From: an uncultured Ignavibacteriota bacterium
GTDB lineage: Bacteria > Bacteroidota > Ignavibacteria > Tepidaquicellales > Tepidaquicellaceae
Assembly (NCBI GenBank): GCA_937915485.1
Contig: CALGII010000037.1
Coordinates: 1-8,938 of the forward strand
Length of the DNA: 8,938 nt
Direction of reading: 5' to 3'
Within the stretch, counting starts at the first letter, position 1. Every line of letters begins with the position of its first letter. A model generated the notes under the pieces. It ran no database searches, had not been told where the DNA came from, and saw nothing but the letters and a program-made list of their open reading frames with translations. The position numbers and the translations under genes are program-made. This document shows, one piece after another, positions 6,895 to 8,938 of this stretch.

Positions 6895-6914
6895 CTTATT
6901 TAATCATAAATAAG
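6895..6914. repeat. Perfect 8-base inverted repeat in the panE-propeller gene gap
   Basis: CTTATTTA (6895-6902), loop ATCA, TAAATAAG (6907-6914). It lies in the 146-base gap between the ketopantoate reductase stop and the secreted-protein start. The stem is very AT-rich and is not followed by a T-run, so it is at best a weak terminator; a binding site for a regulator is equally possible. The rest of the gap is AT-rich. TATATTTA at 6961-6968 differs by one base from the TAnnTTTG promoter element but has no convincing upstream partner. Confidence 0.35.
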
Positions 6915-6986
6915 AAGTGTATTGTTTGTGAACTTTTATGCCGGTATTTTCATCGTGTTGTATATTTATCGCGCAGGCTTGATTCA

Positions 6987-8468
6987 ATGAAATCTTTAAT
7001 GAAAAAATTGTTTTTCATCATCGCGTTTTTATTTTACCTGAACGCGAACGCTCAGTGGATACAGCACACGCTGCCGTATGACGGTTACGCGTTCACGCTT
7101 GCTTTTTTCAATGCCAATAACGGCATTTCCTTCGGACATACGGATATTGATTTTACCGAAAATATTTTCTACACGACTAATTCAGGTTTGAACTGGATAC
7201 AGTCGAACTGTCCCCCCGGAATCAGAGCGATTGTCGATGCTCAATACGTTAATTCTTCGCTCGTGTATGTCTGCGGAGCGGAAAATTTTCCTTTCGGGAT
7301 AAACAAAGGAATGAGTAATGATTTTATTTCGTGTCCCGATTATATAAGGCAAAAATTGTTGTCCGAAGGAAAGCGCGAATTCTTCAATGTATACAAAAGC
7401 GCGTTTTTGAAATCAACCGATTCGGGATTGTCGTGGACGAAGGTCGGTGCTTTCGACACGCTCACAGGTTATGTAAATTCGATTCACTTTTTAAACGCGA
7501 ATACTGGATACGCGTTAATTGATACAAACCCGTCGCAGCGAACGAAATTTTTCAAGACAACAAACGGCGGCGTAAACTGGCAAATTGTTCATTACTTCGA
7601 TCCCGAATTGGAAGTCGAAAATCTTGTCTTCCTGAACGCGAACACCGGTTTTGCAATAGGGAACATTCTATTTCCAATTAAGAACAGGAAATCGCCGCGA
7701 TTTAATGACGACGTCGGCAGAATATTTAAAACCACCGACGGCGGTCTGAACTGGACGACTTTATCGTTCGCGCCGCAAATCAGCAGTCTTATTTTTATGA
7801 ACCAGACAACAGGTATAGCGATGGGTAATTCGAACGGTTTTGAAAATTATATTTTTAAAACTACGAATGCGGGAAGCAACTGGTTTAACGCGCTTACATT
7901 CTCGTCGAGACGAATGCTGAAGGTTAAATCTCTGCCGAACACGGGAACCGCTTTTGCTTCGGGTTTTCTAATCGACACGATAAATCTCGTGATAACAAAA
8001 TTTACAACGGCAAAGACAACGGACTTCGGCGCGAACTGGATTATAAATGATTTGAATCCGGCGGCTTATCTTCCCGGACTTGCGCTGGTTAACGAAAACA
8101 TTTTCTTCGCAAGCGGTAGGGCGGAGGGAAATTATCACGCGATAATTCTCAAGTCAACGAACGGAGGAAATGTTTTTGTAAGTCAGACGAGAACGGAATT
8201 GCCTTCTTCGTTCAAACTGTATCAGAACTATCCGAATCCGTTTAATCCGTCGACAAGAATCGCTTTCGATATTTCCAAACCGGGATTTGTAAGAATTTCA
8301 ATCTTTAACTCACTGGGAAGGGAAGTATCGGTTCCCGTCAACGAATACCTGAATACAGGCTCGTACACAACCGATTGGAACGCGTCCGCGCATCCGAGCG
8401 GCGTATATTTTTACAAACTCGAATCGGGAAACTATTCGGAGACTAAAAAGATGCTACTGCTGAAATAA
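6987..8468 (+). CDS. Secreted beta-propeller protein with seven Asp-box repeats and type IX secretion sorting domain
   Basis: Residues 1-22 form a signal peptide with likely cleavage after NANA, before Gln23. The body carries seven Asp-box (BNR/Ycf48-like) motifs: TTNSGLNW 63-70, STDSGLSW 143-150, TTNGGVNW 191-198, TTDGGLNW 249-256, TTNAGSNW 292-299, TTDFGANW 344-351 and a weaker STNGGNVF 390-397. Several are preceded by hydrophobic FLNANTG-like strands, so a seven-bladed propeller is likely. The gap between motifs one and two is long (80 residues against 43-58 elsewhere) and holds Cys75, Cys96 and Cys116. From about 405 to the end is a Por-type C-terminal sorting domain, with LYQNYPNPFNPSTRI at 411-425 and the ending SGVYFYKLESG plus TKKMLLLK. 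The protein should cross the outer membrane by the type IX system and be released or attached to the cell surface. No catalytic residues are recognised; binding or adhesion is a guess. Met5 is an alternative start that also keeps the signal peptide. Confidence 0.88.
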   Translation: MKSLMKKLFFIIAFLFYLNANAQWIQHTLPYDGYAFTLAFFNANNGISFGHTDIDFTENIFYTTNSGLNWIQSNCPPGIRAIVDAQYVNSSLVYVCGAENFPFGINKGMSNDFISCPDYIRQKLLSEGKREFFNVYKSAFLKSTDSGLSWTKVGAFDTLTGYVNSIHFLNANTGYALIDTNPSQRTKFFKTTNGGVNWQIVHYFDPELEVENLVFLNANTGFAIGNILFPIKNRKSPRFNDDVGRIFKTTDGGLNWTTLSFAPQISSLIFMNQTTGIAMGNSNGFENYIFKTTNAGSNWFNALTFSSRRMLKVKSLPNTGTAFASGFLIDTINLVITKFTTAKTTDFGANWIINDLNPAAYLPGLALVNENIFFASGRAEGNYHAIILKSTNGGNVFVSQTRTELPSSFKLYQNYPNPFNPSTRIAFDISKPGFVRISIFNSLGREVSVPVNEYLNTGSYTTDWNASAHPSGVYFYKLESGNYSETKKMLLLK

Positions 8469-8490
8469 GTTTTATCAGCGATTATAAAGT

Positions 8491-8505
8491 ATTCAAACCT
8501 TGAAT
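8491..8505 (+). terminator. Weak hairpin downstream of the propeller gene
   Basis: ATTCAA, loop ACC, TTGAAT forms a perfect six-base stem starting 22 bases after the stop codon and is followed by TTCTC. The stem is short and AT-rich and the T-run is poor, so it is only a possible transcription end for the secreted-protein gene. Confidence 0.25.
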
Positions 8506-8545
8506 TTCTCGCGGACCAGCGGGGTTGAGACTACATCATCGATTT

Positions 8546-8563
8546 AAACCGTTGAAACGGTTT
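8546..8563. repeat. Palindrome 1 of a REP-like pair
   Basis: AAACCGTT (8546-8553), centre GA, AACGGTTT (8556-8563) is a perfect inverted repeat with eight-base arms; in single-stranded form seven pairs with a TGAA loop are likely. It lies 20 bases before a second palindrome. The pair resembles intergenic palindromes that I recall as recurrent in Bacteroidota and related genomes, similar in form to REP elements moved by IS200-like (RAYT) transposases. That assignment is from memory and not tested here. Confidence 0.6.
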
Positions 8564-8581
8564 TATGCTTTTCGATTATTT

Positions 8582-8604
8582 GCCCCATGGCTAAAGCCAT
8601 GGGC
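8582..8604. repeat. Palindrome 2 of a REP-like pair
   Basis: CCCATGGC (8584-8591), loop TAAA, GCCATGGG (8596-8603) is a perfect eight-base stem. It extends by G8582 with C8604 if C8583 is bulged out. The stem is GC-rich in an AT-rich setting and sits just before the tandem repeat. A bulged stem with a short loop is typical of REP-type hairpins. No T-run follows, so a simple terminator is not favoured. Confidence 0.6.
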
Positions 8605-8610
8605 TAAGTC

Positions 8611-8741
8611 GGAAAGATGAATTGTTTTTCATTCTGCAAAATTATGACAAGCGCCGGTTCGGACTATAATCGATTAGGAAAGATGATTTATTTTTCATTC
8701 TACAAAATAATAACAAGCGCCGGTTGGATTATGATTAATTC
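8611..8741 (+). repeat. Tandem duplication of a unit of about 66 bases
   Basis: Copy one is 8611-8676 and copy two is 8677-8741, each beginning GGAAAGATGA and directly abutting. By eye the first 49 bases match at 44 positions, including a shared ACAAGCGCCGGTT. After a one-base gap the last 16 match at 11, mostly with transitions as differences. A further GGATTA at 8742 may be the start of a decayed third copy. The copies do not encode a plausible peptide and have no unique spacers, so this is a diverged tandem repeat and not a CRISPR. Confidence 0.75.
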
Positions 8742-8786
8742 GGATTAAATCCCGGGAAAACAAAAACAAAAATTTTTACCATAAAC

Positions 8787-8898
8787 GAAGATTGAACATT
8801 GACGATTGAAGATTGACGCCTGAAGATTGACACCTGCTCTCCGCGGTTTGTTTATTGAACATTGAAGATTGAAGATTGCTCTCTGAAGATTGATTTAT
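8787..8898 (+). repeat. Array of sixteen in-phase heptamers, consensus GAAGATT
   Basis: From 8787 to 8898 the sequence splits without a break in phase into sixteen seven-base units, each starting with G. Six are exactly GAAGATT (units 1, 4, 6, 12, 13, 15). GAACATT (2, 11) and GACGATT (3) differ by one base. The others, such as GACGCCT, GACACCT, GCTCTCC, GCTCTCT, GCGGTTT, GTTTATT and GATTTAT, are diverged but keep the length. Units 2-7 and 11-16 resemble each other as six-unit blocks (33 of 42 positions). Because seven is not a multiple of three the array cannot encode a simple repeated peptide. Confidence 0.8.
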
Positions 8899-8903
8899 AT
8901 TTG
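8896..8903 (+). promoter_or_regulatory. Bacteroidota-type promoter -7 element (TAnnTTTG) pointing out of the window
   Basis: TATATTTG matches the TAnnTTTG consensus of Bacteroidota housekeeping promoters exactly. A TTG at 8876-8878, 17 bases upstream and formed by the junction of heptamers 13 and 14, could act as the -33 element. If real, transcription would begin a few bases downstream, about 8910, and serve a gene beyond the right edge. A small inverted repeat, GTAAA and TTTAC, lies at 8908-8920 just at the expected start. Eight-base matches occur by chance in AT-rich DNA, so confidence is moderate. Confidence 0.45.
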
Positions 8904-8938
8904 CATTGTAAATATTTTACGTTTAAGTTAATTTCCGG

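Larger units (their letters stand above)
8469..8938. other. 470-base non-coding, repeat-rich region
   Basis: No open reading frame of credible length or composition is seen on either strand from the propeller gene stop to the window edge. The stretch holds a weak hairpin just after the gene, two strong short palindromes, an imperfect tandem repeat of about 66 bases, an A-rich run ending in a perfect AAAAATTTTT at 8768-8777, a heptamer array and a promoter-like element. No transposase remnant is recognisable. The build-up of different repeat classes suggests a tolerated insertion and expansion site between genes. Confidence 0.7.

Noticed and set aside
6920..6968. Promoter for the secreted propeller gene (TATTGTTTG near 6920 or TATATTTA at 6961)
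   Set aside because: The first has one base too many between TA and TTTG, the second lacks the final G, and neither has a well spaced upstream element. Too weak to annotate separately.
7331..7522. 63-codon plus-strand frame inside the propeller gene
   Set aside because: It overlaps the insertion region of a clear secreted protein in another frame, with no independent coding support.
8568..8610. Palindrome 2 as an intrinsic terminator of the propeller gene
   Set aside because: The stem is strong but is followed by CTAAGTC with no T-run, and it lies more than 110 bases beyond the stop codon; a REP-like palindrome fits better.
8611..8898. CRISPR array
   Set aside because: The 66-base unit has only two diverged, directly abutting copies and the heptamers are far too short. 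There are no unique spacers and no cas genes.

Overview
The window reads like chromosome from a Bacteroidota/Ignavibacteriota-type Gram-negative bacterium. Three things point there. The 493-residue protein ends in a type IX secretion (Por) sorting domain with the YQNYPNPFNPST motif. Most genes lack a clear Shine-Dalgarno sequence. A TAnnTTTG-type promoter element lies near the right edge. The lineage is an inference from these marks; no rRNA or other phylogenetic marker is present.

Left part (1-4775): a tightly packed five-gene operon for an ABC-2 type exporter of the YbhG-YbhF-YbhS-YbhR kind. It encodes a lipoprotein HlyD-like adaptor, two ATPases and two membrane permeases. Gaps are 2 and 1 bases and the last two junctions overlap, so translation is probably coupled. 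The ATPases correspond to the two halves of E. coli YbhF but are separate genes. Their motifs are complementary: the first keeps the LSGGM signature but has lost the Q-loop Gln and the H-loop His, while the second keeps Gln and His but has a degenerate signature. Together they should make one working and one degenerate ATP site.

Middle (4803-6840): a DUF302 protein, a small zinc-ligand-less sirtuin with a YxxR acyl-lysine signature, and a ketopantoate reductase family protein whose start codon directly follows the sirtuin stop codon. A 39-base imperfect hairpin straddles the sirtuin start codon, which sits in its internal loop.

Right part (6987-8938): a secreted protein with a signal peptide, seven Asp-box repeats (a likely seven-bladed beta-propeller) and a type IX sorting domain. 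It is followed by about 470 non-coding bases rich in repeats: two short perfect hairpins resembling REP palindromes, a roughly 66-base unit repeated in tandem, and sixteen in-phase heptamers of consensus GAAGATT. The heptamer array runs directly into a promoter-like element pointing out of the window.

No CRISPR array, RNA gene, phage gene or intact transposase was seen. I did not find a clearly new multi-gene system. The most distinctive items are the asymmetric split ATPase pair, the start-codon hairpin of the sirtuin gene and the phase-keeping heptamer array.
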